The notes under the pieces were generated by a model that was not told where the DNA came from, did no database searches, and saw only the letters and a program-made list of their open reading frames with translations. Positions 36,001 to 48,062 of a DNA stretch of 64,000 nt are shown in pieces. The position numbers and the translations under genes are program-made. Source of the stretch: Gnetum montanum (taxonomy: Eukaryota > Streptophyta > Gnetopsida > Gnetales > Gnetaceae). Numbering within the stretch: position 1 is the first letter of the stretch; each line of letters begins with the position of its first letter. The stretch is from NCBI GenBank assembly GCA_015680685.1, contig MNCI01019120.1, forward strand, positions 71,155 through 135,154, written 5' to 3'.

Positions 36001-37459
36001 TTAACAACTTGGTGATTCAATCAGATGTGACAAGTGAGAATCCTATAGTGCAACAATGTGATTCTTAGTATTAAGAGCTTAAGTATTCTAGTGATTCCTT
36101 CATAAGAGTTGATGTTCTTTGGTTGCTTCATCATAAGGATTGAGTCTATGTGCCTAAGTTCTTGTGTTACCATCTGTTGAATGAAGCTTACCTTACAAGG
36201 CCTTCACATACATTTGGGCAATAATAAGATGTACTAAATGTTGAAGAGGTTTTACTAGTGGCTTGGCATGAAGAAGTAGGTTGGAGAATTTATTACTAAA
36301 TTTCTAATTTTTTAATATGTTAAACATGAACACCAATGACGAGGTGGCTACTTATACCCTCACACTATTCCAAAGTAGAAGTGGAAGTGGAAGGTGATTG
36401 GTATGGATTTCATTACTGATTTGCCTCACACTAGGGGTAGAAATGATGTTATTTTTGTTGTGATGGACCTATTAAGAAATTCAACTCATTTTCTAACTAT
36501 GAATACTTTAGCTAGAATTGATAATGTTGTGTAGTTATTCATCTCTGAATCATATGAGTGGATGACATACCTACCAATATTTTCTTAGATAATGATGCTA
36601 AATTAACTTCCTAGTTTTACTATGCATTCATGAATAGCCTAGGTACTTGGTTGAACATGAGTTTAGCCTATCATCAACAAACTCATGGTCAGGTTAAGAG
36701 AATAAGCCAAGTATTAGCTAAAATGCTTCATTATTATACCTTATAGTTTTCAGATAGTTGGGATGGTATGTTACCATTGGTAAATATGTCTTACGATAAT
36801 AGTTATTAAGATAGTCTTAAGATTACACCATATGAAGTCTTGTATGGGAGACTTTGCAAGAATCCCTTGTGCTATGATATGATCAAGGATAGATAATGTA
36901 TTAGTTTGAACATTGTGTTAAGAATGACCAAGAAGATTAGAAAGGTTCATGAGTGATTAAAGGTAACTCAAGATTGTTAAGAAAGCTATGCAAACCATAA
37001 GAGGAGAATTATTGAGTTTGTCATTAATGATAATGTATTTATTCACATCTTTTCAATGAAAAGATTGATGTATTTTAGGAAAAAAGAAAAAAATACACAT
37101 CATTACATTGGTCCATTCCATGTCCTTTAGATCATAGAAGAGATTATGTACTCTGTTGGTCTACCTCCATAGCTTTTGAGCATGCATTATATGTCTTTTA
37201 TTTTCATGATATGGAAGTATGTCCTTGATGATAGTCATGTTTTTAATTGAAGTGTACCTTGAGGCTAATGCCTCATATAGAGTATCTTGTTAGAATCTTG
37301 GATCGAATGAAATGTCAATTGGGTAGTAGCATGCTTCCCATGATAAAGGTCTTGTGGATTTATCATGGCTCACAAGTGAAAAATTTGAAGCTTGGGTTTG
37401 ATTTACATTCTTTCCATCATAAAGTATTCTAGGAGAAATTTTTTTAAAGTGGAAAAGGA
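33040..37459 (+). pseudogene. Tekay/Del-type chromovirus gag-pol (decayed)
   Basis: Gag is weakly visible from about 33060 to 34160. RT lies at about 34800-35470, with 'FINDTLVYFSSKKFHEQHLR' (first catalytic Asp changed to Asn; remaining Asp at 35223) and 'FFRLEGYYRRFIENFSYIT'. RNase H is poorly preserved at about 35560-36000. Integrase is at about 36150-37200: 'IFLDNDAKLTS', 'YHQQTHGQVKRISQVLAKML' and 'NSYQDSLKITPYEVLYGR' (Q read as a stop here), then 'YANHKRRIIEFVINDNVFIH'. The C-terminal end 'EYLVRILDRMKCQLGSSM' and 'IKVLWIYHGSQVKNLKLGF' (37274-37400) matches the Tekay/Del chromodomain tail. Stops are frequent. A purine tract 'AAGTGGAAAAGGA' precedes the next LTR. Confidence 0.8.
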
Positions 37460-40400
37460 TGCAACAACTGGTATTTTTTGCATCCTTCATACATATGAGT
37501 TTCTCTAGAGATTGCAATGCTTATGCTTGAATGTTCTCTATGCCTATTTTATTTCAGTATATTTTTATGAATTAAGCTATGATGATGATAAGAGTGGTGA
37601 GATTTGTTTGTCTAAATGCTTATTGTTATGTATTTCTTAAAATTTAATATTATATATATTTTTATTATCATCTAGTAGGTGTGCACTAATCCTATTGTTA
37701 AGTGTGATAGGATCTTAGGAAGAGTAGTTGGGGGACATGACATGGCATATGATTTGTGGTTTATTTAATTGTTCTTCTTTATTTTCTAGATTTCATGATA
37801 TGATTTGGTAGATATGTAGTTTATGGCTCATATCTATCTACATGTGTGCTTTAGATATTTATTCTTTTCTACATTTCTCTTATTTTCTATATTGAAAGGT
37901 TTTGGATTATATTTTATCATTATTGATTTTATGGAATTTTTTTCTTTTTTAATGGACGTGGCATGTGAGGAAGTTACATGAGTGGAAGAGGAAATTATGT
38001 TTAACATGGAAAAGATCTTAGGTAGTATTCTTTTAATTTTGTGTTAGTTTGAGTGTGTTTTATTTCGTTCCATGGTTTTTTAGGTCAATCTCCATTAAAC
38101 TTCTATGGTTCAATTTTTCCATATATGTTTACAATTTGGAAGATGTGTCATGGAAGATTATAACTAGAAATTACTAGTGGATTATGGATTAGTTATGAAA
38201 ATTACTTATATTTTTGTGATTTTCTCTCCTCTTATATAGTTTCAGTCATTTAGATTCAAGGGTTAGTTATCTTGGCTTCTTCCCAATATATGGTTATAGG
38301 TTTCTATGCACATTCATGGGATGGATATTGTTTATTTTTCCCATATGATTTTGATTCCATTTGTAGGATATTATGTTTTTTTTTCAAAAAAAAAAAAATA
38401 GAATTCCATTGGGATGGATTTTATGTGCATAATTGATGGCATTATTTTTCTATTTTTCCATTGATTTTGGAAGAGGTTATTATAAGAATCTTTCTAACAA
38501 TTTTTATGGGATTGGTTTTTTCCATTCATGCTTTTGGTTGATTTAAATTTTTTGATAGAACTATTGTAAATACTTATGTGACTATGATCTTGAATTCCTT
38601 GAGAGAGATATATATGGTTTGGTTTCCCATGTATGTTAGTTTGGAGTATTAGGGAATTTGTTTCTTTTATTTTAATACTTAGATCCATTTACCTTGTTAA
38701 GATGTTTTTATATTTTTATGATGTTCTCATTTTTCATATTGGTTTATCCTAAATTTCTCTTTCTCTTGTTTATATGTAATCTTGTTGGTTTGAGAATTCT
38801 AGTCTTATTCATTAACAATTAAATCACTAGTTCAATCTTGTGATTTCTTTTGTTTCTTATCAATTATTGTTATTGAGGTGAGATTTTACCTACTATTTCC
38901 TTATCCATCATCATCATTCTAGAGCTTTTATGACTATTTCATAGTATTTCCAAGCCTAACTGAGATAATTTAGACCTCTAATAAAGGTCCCACCCAAATG
39001 TTAGTTTCCTTGGTAAGATGTCTCTCCTTAGGTTGAGACATCTCATCTTAGCTTAAGACATCTCATGTTATGTTGATAAGTTTCACTTTGGATAGCTTAG
39101 CTTCACCTAAGATGTCTCACAACTACTAGAGATGTCTCACCTTCCCATGAGACATCTTAAATTTTGTAGAGATATCTCACTATCATCCAAGACGTTCCAA
39201 TCATTCTTAAGAAATCACTTCCATGACATATCCTAATTCCTAAGACATCTTTCTTGCAAGTCCAATTCTACCATAAACTTGGATTTTGTGATGTTTAATC
39301 CTACAGTTTGTCCTATAACTTGGATTTCTTAGTTTCTCTACTTTGATGTCCCTATTGAATCTTTGGTATTATTTGAATTAACATTAATCTTCTTTGAGTG
39401 TCTCATTGTTCAATGAATCCCCTTACTTGATTAATTGTGGTCAATCTAAAATATCATTAAGAGTGTAACTTTCTCAATCTATTGTAAAATTTATCTCACC
39501 TTGTTTTATCATTTCAAACTACATTTTAATCACTTGCTGATGATAGGCTTTCATTGACTCATTTTGTTGGGATCTCAAGATTGGTTACATCATCATGGAC
39601 CAAGTGCATATGTATTGGTATGACTATTGACCCTCATGAGATTGTTGAATATTAGTGATTTTTTTCCTTTCCATGTCATTATATAACAAATTTTTGGCAT
39701 ATTAATGATATTATTTTCTTGTGAATTTTATTGATATCTAGGGATATTTTTGAGATCTCATGGACATCGAGTCTAATATTTCCCAAGTATAGAACCTTTT
39801 CTATGTTGAGTTGGATTGATGATAATATGTGATTTTCTAGACTAGTGTTTTTTAGATTTTTTAATATCTAGATGAGATGGAAGATATTTTTTATTATTGC
39901 CCCCACCATCATTTTGAATTTCATGTTTGTATGTGTGTTTGATTTTTAGATGATGGAGCTAGCATCGAGTTGTGGGTCTGATTGGAGATGGACTCCATGA
40001 AGATGGTTTTGTGATTTACCTTCACTAGGATGCATTGATGTGTCTTTCAAGTAGGCCCCATCACATGTAAAAGGATGATTCCATGGTTCATTAATCATTT
40101 TGGGTTTGTGCCTCCAAAATGTTAGAGGTTATATCCTAGATGACACCTCTAGCACTAGTATGCTTGGGGAATACTAGAAGTGATGTTTTGAGTGACACTT
40201 TAGATTCTATTTAAGATTAATCATAAATCCATGTGCATGGTGATTTGATATTTGATTTGGATACATGTTGGTTTTGACATTTGGCAAGTAAACATGACAA
40301 AATGAGATACATTTGACATAGAGTGTGATGCGTGCTAGTCTCCTTGCTTGTGATGATGATTGTAGTAGGATAACCTTAGTTTCAACATTGGTTAATTGAT

Positions 40401-41330
40401 GGATATTTTGGATATGAGTTTGTATGCTTTTTAGAGTTTTTTTTTTCTACTCATTTGTATGGTTGTTGAGATAAAATATTTTTCAAGTCAGCCATGGTCC
40501 TTTTAATTTTCATGAGATCAGTCCATTCAACAATTGAAGATGGTACAATGGTTTCTCAGTTAGTTGGTATTGATAATCCATTTTATTTTTCGGTTGATCA
40601 ACTGGGAGGAGAGGAGGACTCTTGGAGGGTTTATTATGATGATTTTATGTTTTAGTTTAGAGTTTGGCTATCATATTATGATATTTTTAGCATTTTAATA
40701 GACATTTATTTTCTTTCTCCCATTTACAAATTTATGGATCATGTATGGTTTATATCTATGACATTTTTTCTATCATAATGTTATGCGATTTAGTTTTTTA
40801 GTTTATGTTATTCTATTTTTTATTCCAACATATTTATATTTTTGCAATTTTTATATTCATGCATTTCCTTCTTCTATTATCTTGTTTTCTCTTATTTTTC
40901 TTTTGGGTCATTACTTCATGCTAGGTTTCTTCTTCTCCTTTTACTACATAGTTCAATTATTCTTATCTCTTGCCATAATTAATAGTTTCATCATGTTTTT
41001 TATCCAATGTAGTCCTCTCCAACCTAAGAATTATGATAATGGGTGTCGTATTTTTCCACTCAATGGATTTGTATTTTGGCCATGAATATGGATTTTACAT
41101 TAAATTCTAATGTTATGTTGTATCAAGCTCTAACTAGGCATTAATATGTTAATTTGGATTCAGAAGTGGCTTCTACATTATTAAGTTTCATAGTTGATTT
41201 ATATGGTTATATGATTTTATAAGTATTAAATATTCCTAAGGATTTATTAAGTAGGTAAATTTTATTTATCATGTCTCATGAATACTTAAGTTTTAATTAA
41301 TTTTCTATGTATGATTATTGGGCTATGACA
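37460..41330 (+). mobile_element. Tekay/Del-type chromovirus LTR 2 (3' LTR)
   Basis: The LTR starts 'TGCAACAACTGG' and ends 'GGGCTATGACA' at 41330, giving TG..CA termini and about 3.87 kb. The last 270 bp (41060-41330) match a separate LTR end at 62270-62556. It carries a 'AAGATGTCTC/GAGACATCTT' cluster at about 39000-39260, a T10/A13 inverted run near 38375-38400, and an AT-rich body. The right flank begins TAGGA; its partner duplication is not visible because LTR 1 is joined to another unit. Confidence 0.75.
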
Positions 41331-41399
41331 TAGGAGGTTGCAAACTCTAGATTAAGTCTTAAGTGATACTAAAACCTCAAGGGTTTAATCACATCTCTA
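41331..41399. other. Short flank between LTR and copia remnant
   Basis: The sequence holds no recognisable feature. Confidence 0.3.
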
Positions 41400-41968
41400 T
41401 AAAGAGAGGTCTCAACAAAAAGCCTATCTTTTTTCTTTCTTTTACATTAAGAAGGAAAATGAGCAGATGCTACCCTTGCATCCTTTAAGACATTTTTTTT
41501 AACTTTGACTTTATCAAATTTATGTTAATGCATCATAATTCATTATTGTTCTTGATCTACTTCTATTCCCAAGCAATATATAAGAACTCCAATGTCCTTC
41601 ATCCCAAATTTTTTTTATGTAATTCCTAAATTCAAAGATTAAATTTTCATAACATCATAGGAAGAATATATCATAAACATAGAGAGAAATTATATTATGT
41701 CATATTGCATATGACTTTAATAAAGAGTATGCTAAACATACATGCCTTGTATCCATTATTGAAAAAGAAATGATTGATCATATGGAACCAATCTTTTCAT
41801 TCTTATTTAAATCCATGAAGGGATTTATGTAATTTGCAAATATTATCTTCATGATCTTAATATTAAAACTATTTAAGCTAAAAATGTATTTCTCTTTATG
41901 TGTGCCATTTAGAAAGGCTAAATTTACATCCATTTTGAATAATTTAAGTGTTAAGTGGGTAATAATTG

Positions 41969-42130
41969 AATTCATCAACTTAATGATTTAAACATATCAC
42001 TTAGAGTATAAATATCCTCATAATCTATATGCTTCCTTTTTTAACCCTTCTTGGAACAAGTATTTCTTTATGTATAATTATGTTTCATTTCTTAATAAAC
42101 ATAGTTTCAAATACCCATTTAGTATCAATT
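41969..42130. repeat. 162-bp direct duplication, left copy
   Basis: This copy is identical to 43067-43228 except for one visible difference (TTAATAAAC versus TTATTAAAC). It ends exactly at the N gap. It encodes the start of copia RT on the minus strand. Confidence 0.9.
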
Positions 42131-42471
42131 NNNNNNNNNNNNNNNNNNNNNNNNNNNNNNNNNNNNNNNNNNNNNNNNNNNNNNNNNNNNNNNNNNNNNN
42201 NNNNNNNNNNNNNNNNNNNNNNNNNNNNNNNNNNNNNNNNNNNNNNNNNNNNNNNNNNNNNNNNNNNNNNNNNNNNNNNNNNNNNNNNNNNNNNNNNNNN
42301 NNNNNNNNNNNNNNNNNNNNNNNNNNNNNNNNNNNNNNNNNNNNNNNNNNNNNNNNNNNNNNNNNNNNNNNNNNNNNNNNNNNNNNNNNNNNNNNNNNNN
42401 NNNNNNNNNNNNNNNNNNNNNNNNNNNNNNNNNNNNNNNNNNNNNNNNNNNNNNNNNNNNNNNNNNNNNNN
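42131..42471. other. Assembly gap (341 N)
   Basis: The gap is a run of N. Open frames that span it are not evidence for genes. Confidence 0.99.
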
Positions 42472-43066
42472 TTCTATTTAGAGTGGAGAATTGAAAAGCT
42501 TGCGCATGAAACCAAGATTGGGCTTTAGAGATACGTAAAGAGCAAAGAGGGGAGCCGTCAGGCCAAAACCAATCTTCATACCAAGGAATATTATTATGCA
42601 ACTTATGCACAACAAAGTTAGAAAGAACATGCTCTATGTGTTGGTAAATGATAATATCTTGTCTTTGAAACACCCATTTAACTTTTGCCTGTGTCCAAGA
42701 GAGGGTAGGAGAATCATTTCTAACAGTATATAGTTGGTCAATATGGTGGAGATTGTGGTCAGCAAAACGATTGGCTCTATGAGAGAATTCATCATAGAGA
42801 CAACCTCCATTCTTTTTGAAAATAGGAGACCACCAGATCGAGTGTGTCGAAAGAGAGTGCAAGCTTATATGGGAAGGTTTCCATTGCAACAAGCCTCTAA
42901 GTTGGCTCCAACACCGCCAAATTTGCTTAAACCAGAAAGAACCTTTGATCTTCTGAGGGCCTTCACTAAAAATCCAGTTACTCCAATGAGTATTTTGCCA
43001 TCTGTGATGAATACCATGACAGGAGATGTGATGCCTAAAAAGGATCTTCCAAGCTTCATCTCCTTC
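42472..43066 (-). mobile_element. LINE-like non-LTR retrotransposon segment, uninterrupted frame
   Basis: On the minus strand one frame is open for about 198 codons from 43066 to the gap, with no stop. It reads 'EAWKILFRHHISCHGIHHRW', 'SNWIFSEGPQKIKGSFWFKQ', 'IWRCWSQLRGLLQWKPSHIS', 'THSIWWSPIFKKNGGCLYDE' and 'PTLSWTQAKVKWVFQRQD'. This follows the pattern of the C-terminal half of plant LINE ORF2, between RT and the zinc-binding domain ('W..S.LF.E.P..I.GS...K..W..W', 'S.WWSPL', 'LLSWEELK..F'). It is much less damaged than everything around it. The C-terminal part lies in or beyond the N gap. Confidence 0.65.
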
Positions 43067-43228
43067 AATTCATCAACTTAATGATTTAAACATATCACTT
43101 AGAGTATAAATATCCTCATAATCTATATGCTTCCTTTTTTAACCCTTCTTGGAACAAGTATTTCTTTATGTATAATTATGTTTCATTTCTTATTAAACAT
43201 AGTTTCAAATACCCATTTAGTATCAATT
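43067..43228. repeat. 162-bp direct duplication, right copy
   Basis: Second copy of the 41969-42130 segment, contiguous on its right with upstream copia sequence. It begins exactly where the LINE-like segment ends. Confidence 0.9.
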
Positions 43229-44424
43229 ACTTTTTATCCTTTAGGATTATTCACTATAGACCATATTCAATTTGTGGTTATGATATAATACTTCTTTTTC
43301 ATAGCACTTTTCCATATATGACCTTGAAGGAATTTTTGAACATTTATAGGTTTATGATGAAATGTTGCATAAGCTAAATTAGATCTAGCTTTTTTTTTAT
43401 TGTAAATATTCCTCTAAAAATATTATCTAACATTTGAGATGGAGGATGATCTCTTTCAATTTTTAAAGTTGGTATTAGTTGCTACTCCTCTTGAATATTC
43501 TTTTGGACTTTATCTTCTTGGTTGTAGAGTGAGTCAAACCCTAAGTTTTTCTCATAAAAAATTATACTCCTTGAAGAATATCATCTTTTTGAAAGTGAAT
43601 TAAATTATTTATACACATTAGACATAGCATCATTCCCAAAGAATACACACTTTCTACTTATATCATCTGATTTCTCCACAAGTGTATTTAGGATTTTTAC
43701 ATAACAAATATAACTAGAGACTCTAAGGTAAGAGAGATTTGGAATTTTCCCACATGCCAACTCATAGGAATATTTTCTCATCAATTTTTAAAGTTATTAA
43801 CCTATTTAATATGTAGGTGGACATGGTATAATATCATTCCAAAATACATTAGAGATATTTGCATGCTTTGAAAGATACATACTCATTTCTTGTAATACAT
43901 CATTTTCTACTATTATTAACTACATTTATTTGAGGTTTATAGAAATGTGCTATTTTTTAGTAATTACATTTGTCTTAGAAAATTCATCAAAATAATTATT
44001 CACAAACTCAAATTTTCTATCAACTCTTATAGTCAAAATTTTGTAGTCAAGCCTATTCTTAACTAGCTTTTTCAAATTTTTGAAAGCTCCAAATGCTTCA
44101 TTAATAGCATGTAAAATGTATGTTCAAGTATATATTATAAAATAACCAACTATCATGACAAATTATTTACCTTCATCATGTGCAATTGTAGGAATTAGAT
44201 GTACAACATCCATATCTAGTAACTCAAATGACCTTGATCTTCTTTCAATGTAACTAGAATATGGTAGAATCTTTTGCTTTTTGAACATGCAGATATCATA
44301 CAAATTGTAACACATTGATGCTTAGAACCTAGGATCTATGCTTTAGTAACTATTATTTTTTCTTATTTCTTAAGCATAGTTTTTATTTTAATTATAACAT
44401 GTTTATATAATAAAGTATTCTAAA

Positions 44425-44540
44425 TAATGATGTGTTAGCCTAGTGGTAAGATACATGATTTGGAAGCTCCATGTCATGGGTTTGATTTTGATAGATAATG
44501 CTTAGTGATATAAAGTTCTAATTGTAATATATATCTTGGG
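44425..44540 (+). mobile_element. tRNA-derived SINE-like sequence
   Basis: The A-box-like 'TAGCCTAGTGG' at 44436-44446 and the B-box-like 'GGGTTTGATTTT' at 44478-44489 (GGTTCGANTCC with C-to-T changes) are spaced as in a Pol III tRNA-type promoter. Folding does not suggest an intact tRNA acceptor stem, so a SINE or tRNA pseudogene is more likely than a tRNA gene. The 3' end is not defined; A/T-rich DNA follows. Confidence 0.5.
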
Positions 44541-45148
44541 ACCTATTTATGTTTCACTTATTTTAGATTCTAATTATCCTCCTTTGCCTTAATAATTAAG
44601 TTTTCTAGTTTATGCTTATGCCCTTTCCTCTCATAGTTATTGAGATTTAAACTTGGGATCTCTTGTATTATTTGCTATGAATCTTGAGGTTTTAACTCTT
44701 AATTTATTTTTAACATGTGATACATTATTAGTTTATTAATCTTTTAGTTTATTAATTCTTTAATATTTTTTACTTTCAAATTATTTTATATTATATAATT
44801 AATCCTTATTACTCTTTGATTGAGAGATTAGAAGGAGGGTAGTATCCAATGAATAGCATTTTATTTATGTTTTATTTTATTCTAATGTTTATATAATAAA
44901 CTAAATATATGGTAATGAGACATTAAAAATTTGGAATTTACTAAAGGTATTGTTTATCTTGATTCAAAACCCATTGTTAGATATGTGAGTTTATTTCAAT
45001 ATTATCTAGGTGACTTTTAAATCATTGGTTAATAAATTGATAATTTTGTAGTACCATGTAACTTGATTTTAAACATTTATCATTTAATTATTATTTTTAT
45101 GATTTTTCAAGAAATACATAGCAATACTATCTCTCTTGGCATCAATTA
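44541..45148. other. AT-rich spacer
   Basis: No gene or structured repeat is visible. The last bases, AATTA at 45144-45148, may be the target-site duplication of the chromovirus on the right. Confidence 0.35.
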
Positions 45149-46176
45149 TGCATCTCTCAAACATCTCTTCCAATTCCTTTTCCTCCCTACATGTGTTTGT
45201 TTACAAGTTTCAAACACTATAGAGGCATCTTGGAGGGCTAGAAGATGCCTTGGTTGAAGATTGGAAGTGACAAGAGACATCTGAAGATTAGAGAAAACAT
45301 CTTACTATTTGTATTGATGTCTCGGGTGAGACATCTTGAATGAGAAGAAGATGTCTTGGGTGAGATGCCTCACTAGAACATGAAACATCTTAGACAAGAT
45401 GTCTTACTTGAGAATGAGATATCTCAAGCAAGACATCTTGCTAGAAGTAGAGTAGTCATGGCACCTATGAAAGATGTCTTAGAAAAATAGTAAATATTTC
45501 ACCTAAGAGCTAGGTTGACATAAAGACATCTCTCCAAGGTTAGAGATGATTCATATGGATGGGAAAAGTTCCAAAACGTCTTGTCCCAATTTAGGAAATA
45601 GTAAGAAAATGCTTTAAAAAGATTAAAATAGCTAGGGAGATTATGATAAAACTTGGAAAACATCTAAAGAGCCTCATGTTAAGTTGAGGAAAGGTTTCTA
45701 GGTTTCTTATCTTCTAGTTTGGTATAAATATTTATGTATTCATCATTGTTGAATACAATGGTAAAGAGAAAGTTGTTATGTATGAAGAGCTAAGGAAGAG
45801 AGAGTAAGTAAGCACATTGTGTAAGTGAAATTGGGGATTGTAGCTCCAAGATGAACTTGTGATGTGTTGGTCTATGTGTTCTATTGTCTTGTGTCTTATT
45901 TATGTGTTGAGATCTTAGTCTTGAATTGTGGAAGAGATTCTCTATTCATTGTATTTTGTATTAAGAATAGTCATTCTGTGGATCTAAGCCTCATGCTCTA
46001 AAATATCATTTAAGTATGATTAGATTTGGGATTTTCAAGTATTTCTGAGTACTAGTTGTAATCTTCTACTAAATTAATTAAAGATAGCTAGTTTTATTGT
46101 TTTCTAGCAAAATGTTTTGTCTTTACATAATTTCTAGATTTAGTATTTAAAGGTGATTTAGTAGTGGAGTGAACTT
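45149..46176 (+). mobile_element. 5' LTR of nested-host chromovirus
   Basis: The LTR begins 'TGCATCTCTC' and ends near 'GTGAACTT', about 1028 bp. After removal of its insertion, the 3' LTR (57266-57484 plus 60380-61190) is about 1030 bp and collinear. Features are a dense cluster of 'GAGACATCTT/AAGATGTCTC' words at 45208-45540, a TATAAATA box at 45723-45730, and 'TTGTGTCTTATTTATGTGTTGAGATC'-type downstream sequence shared between the two LTRs. Possible target duplication: AATTA on the left and AATTC at 61191-61195 on the right. Confidence 0.8.
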
Positions 46177-46189
46177 GGCCTAGTGTTAT

Positions 46190-46202
46190 TAGTATCAAAG
46201 CC
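46190..46202 (+). promoter_or_regulatory. Primer-binding site, initiator tRNA-Met type
   Basis: 'TAGTATCAAAGCC' matches the plant tRNA-Met primer site TGGTATCAGAGCC with two G-to-A changes, located 13 bp after the LTR. This is the usual primer of chromoviruses. Confidence 0.75.
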
Positions 46203-46250
46203 TACTTTTTCTTTTTCTTATATTTTGTTTGAGAATTTTATCAATTTTAA

Positions 46251-47400
46251 ATGGAACCCAAGAAGAAATAGGTGCAAGCTCTAAATCAAAACATGAAGAA
46301 CATGAAGTATGCCTTCTAGATGATGGTTTCTAGATTAGATAAAATTAGCATAAAGGTAGATATGAATGTTAGTTCTATCCATATCTAAACACAAAAAAAT
46401 AAAGAGCATGCACATTTAGATGAAGAAGTTTCATAGCCAAGTGGAGTTGGAACAAATGAAAAGGAAGTACAATCTAGCTATGGAAGTCTTAGAAACCATC
46501 AACCAAGGATTCCAATGTGAGAAAATTCTATTTCTTAGATGAGAAATTTGAGGTCTCTAATAATGTTAAACCATTCTTCTCCAAGAAATCTTAAAGACAA
46601 AGATAAGGCAAGGCTTTCTAGAGCATTTAGAAATGCTACAAGACTTTTGTATGTGGATATGAAGACTTTGAATGATGTAGATAGCACCAATGCATTTGCA
46701 AGTTAGCTAAAGGTACTTGAGAGGCATTTTCAATTGAACAAGATACCAAAGAAACTGAGGGTACCTATTGTTGAATCTAGATTAGAACATATGCTTCTAC
46801 TTATTGGAAAAAGGAGTCCTAGGATTATGAAAGATGAAATGGTTAACTTATTAGAGATTGGGATCTAATGAAATACATGTTGAAGATAAAATTTGAATAG
46901 TCTTATCAAAAATAAATAACCATTATAAAGTTGAAATTCCTAAAGAAGGTGATAAGGATGTCAAATATTTCTACATAGAATTTTTTGATATATCCATCAA
47001 ACTATGAAAAACTAGGAGGAGTTTGAATAGGCTTTGGTATTTGTAGGAGATCTCAACATGGCATATTGGTAGGAGCTGTCTTTTTATGAGCTGTAAACTA
47101 TTGATGAGGGCTATGATTTAGCACTCAAGGCTAAGTGTAAATTAGGTGGATTTAGGAATAGGAGCAAACAAAATTCCAAGGGGAAAGAGAAGGGATCTAA
47201 GTATAAATCTAAAGACAAGAAAGAAAGCCAAGAAAAGAAGACTAAAAGGAGATGATAAGAAGGATAAAGCTAAGAAGGACCAATGTATGGAAGGCAAGGG
47301 TCAAGGTAGTAGCTCATCAAAAGTCTAGTGCTTCAAGTATGAAGAATGGAAATACAAGTAATAGAAATGTCCAATTCACAAAGTAGAAAAGGAAAAGGTT
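46251..47400 (+). pseudogene. Chromovirus gag with CCHC knuckle
   Basis: It starts 'MEPKKK*VQALNQNMKNMKY' and shows 'DKARLSRAFRNATRLLYVDM' and 'LERHFQLNKIPKKLRVPIVE' before a lysine-rich stretch. The knuckle at 47329-47370 reads C-F-K-Y-E-E-W-K-Y-K-*-*-K-C, that is C-x2-C-x4-H-x4-C with C-to-Y and H-to-Y changes. Stops are consistent with C-to-T decay. Confidence 0.7.
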
Positions 47401-47559
47401 ATGCAAACCATGGAGGTTGAGGAGAAAAAAAGCATAGGTCTTCATAGAGGTAATCCTAATGCTTAAAAAATTTAGGATGTTTCTGAATTAAATTCTTGTG
47501 TATTGATGGGAAATGTGAATAGAGAAGATCACCCTAATAGAAAATTGTAATTTAAAATT

Positions 47560-48062
47560 GGACCTAGATGTTTACTTAGAGAGTAATGGATTCATGTTTT
47601 TATTGATGGGGAAGCCCAAGAAAATGTTATTTCTTCTAGAATAGTTGCTACATTGGGTTTGGTAGCTAATCCTCATTCAAGATCCTGTAAAGTGCATCGA
47701 CTATCTAAAAGATTTTCCCAAGAGGTGAAGGAACAATGTACTTGGAAATTTAAAATTAGAGATTTTCATGATGTTGTGATGTGTGATGTAGTTTCAATAG
47801 ATTATGATGATGTAATTCTTAGTAGACCTTGGAATTTTAACACTGTTTCTAAGTATGATGGAGCAAGAAATGTATGGAGTGTAGCTAGACTTGATGAAAG
47901 CTATGATTTGATTCCTATGATAGTTGAACAAGTAAGGCAACAAAGCTCACTTAATGCTTCATTAATCCTTTTAGGAGAGATGGAATATATTAATGAACAT
48001 AATGAAAGTTATTTTGATTTTTTTATTATGAAAAATGTTGCTACTAACATGATGATGTGCAG
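47560..48062 (+). pseudogene. Chromovirus aspartic protease
   Basis: 'VFIDGEAQENVISSRIVATL' (catalytic Asp codon at 47605) matches the plant '(I/V)DGGSCENV(V/I)S...LGL' type. The 141-codon open stretch (47653-48078) then gives 'DFHDVVMCDVVSIDYDDVIL' and 'SRPWNFNTVSKYDGARNVWS', equivalent to 'CDV(V/I)PMDACH(I/L)LLGRPW'. It is among the better-preserved parts of the element. Confidence 0.8.

Larger units (their letters stand above)
41400..44340 (-). pseudogene. Ty1/copia integrase-RT pseudogene, interrupted
   Basis: Read from 44340 downward on the minus strand: integrase end sequence (about 44330-43390) with 'RKCVFFGNDAMSN', equivalent to the copia 'SRKCIFLGY' region, then RT. The RT start 'TKWVFET' is in the 43228-43067 block, and downstream of the interruption are 'KMDVNLAFLNGTHKEKYIF' (about 41934-41878) and 'SLYVYDIFFL' (about 41690-41660), where the expected YVDD reads YVYD. 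The gene is broken by stops and by the inserted segment at 42131-43066. Gag and protease are not present here. Confidence 0.75.

Noticed and set aside
40783-41085. 100-codon open frame in LTR 2 as a gene
   Set aside because: Hydrophobic translation of T-rich LTR sequence; LTR 1 does not keep the frame.
42029-42892. Long open frames across the N gap
   Set aside because: They are open only because N codons are translated as X; only the part from 42472 rightward is real sequence.
44425-44540. Functional tRNA gene
   Set aside because: The A and B boxes fit, but the B box is mutated and no acceptor stem or anticodon arm could be paired convincingly.
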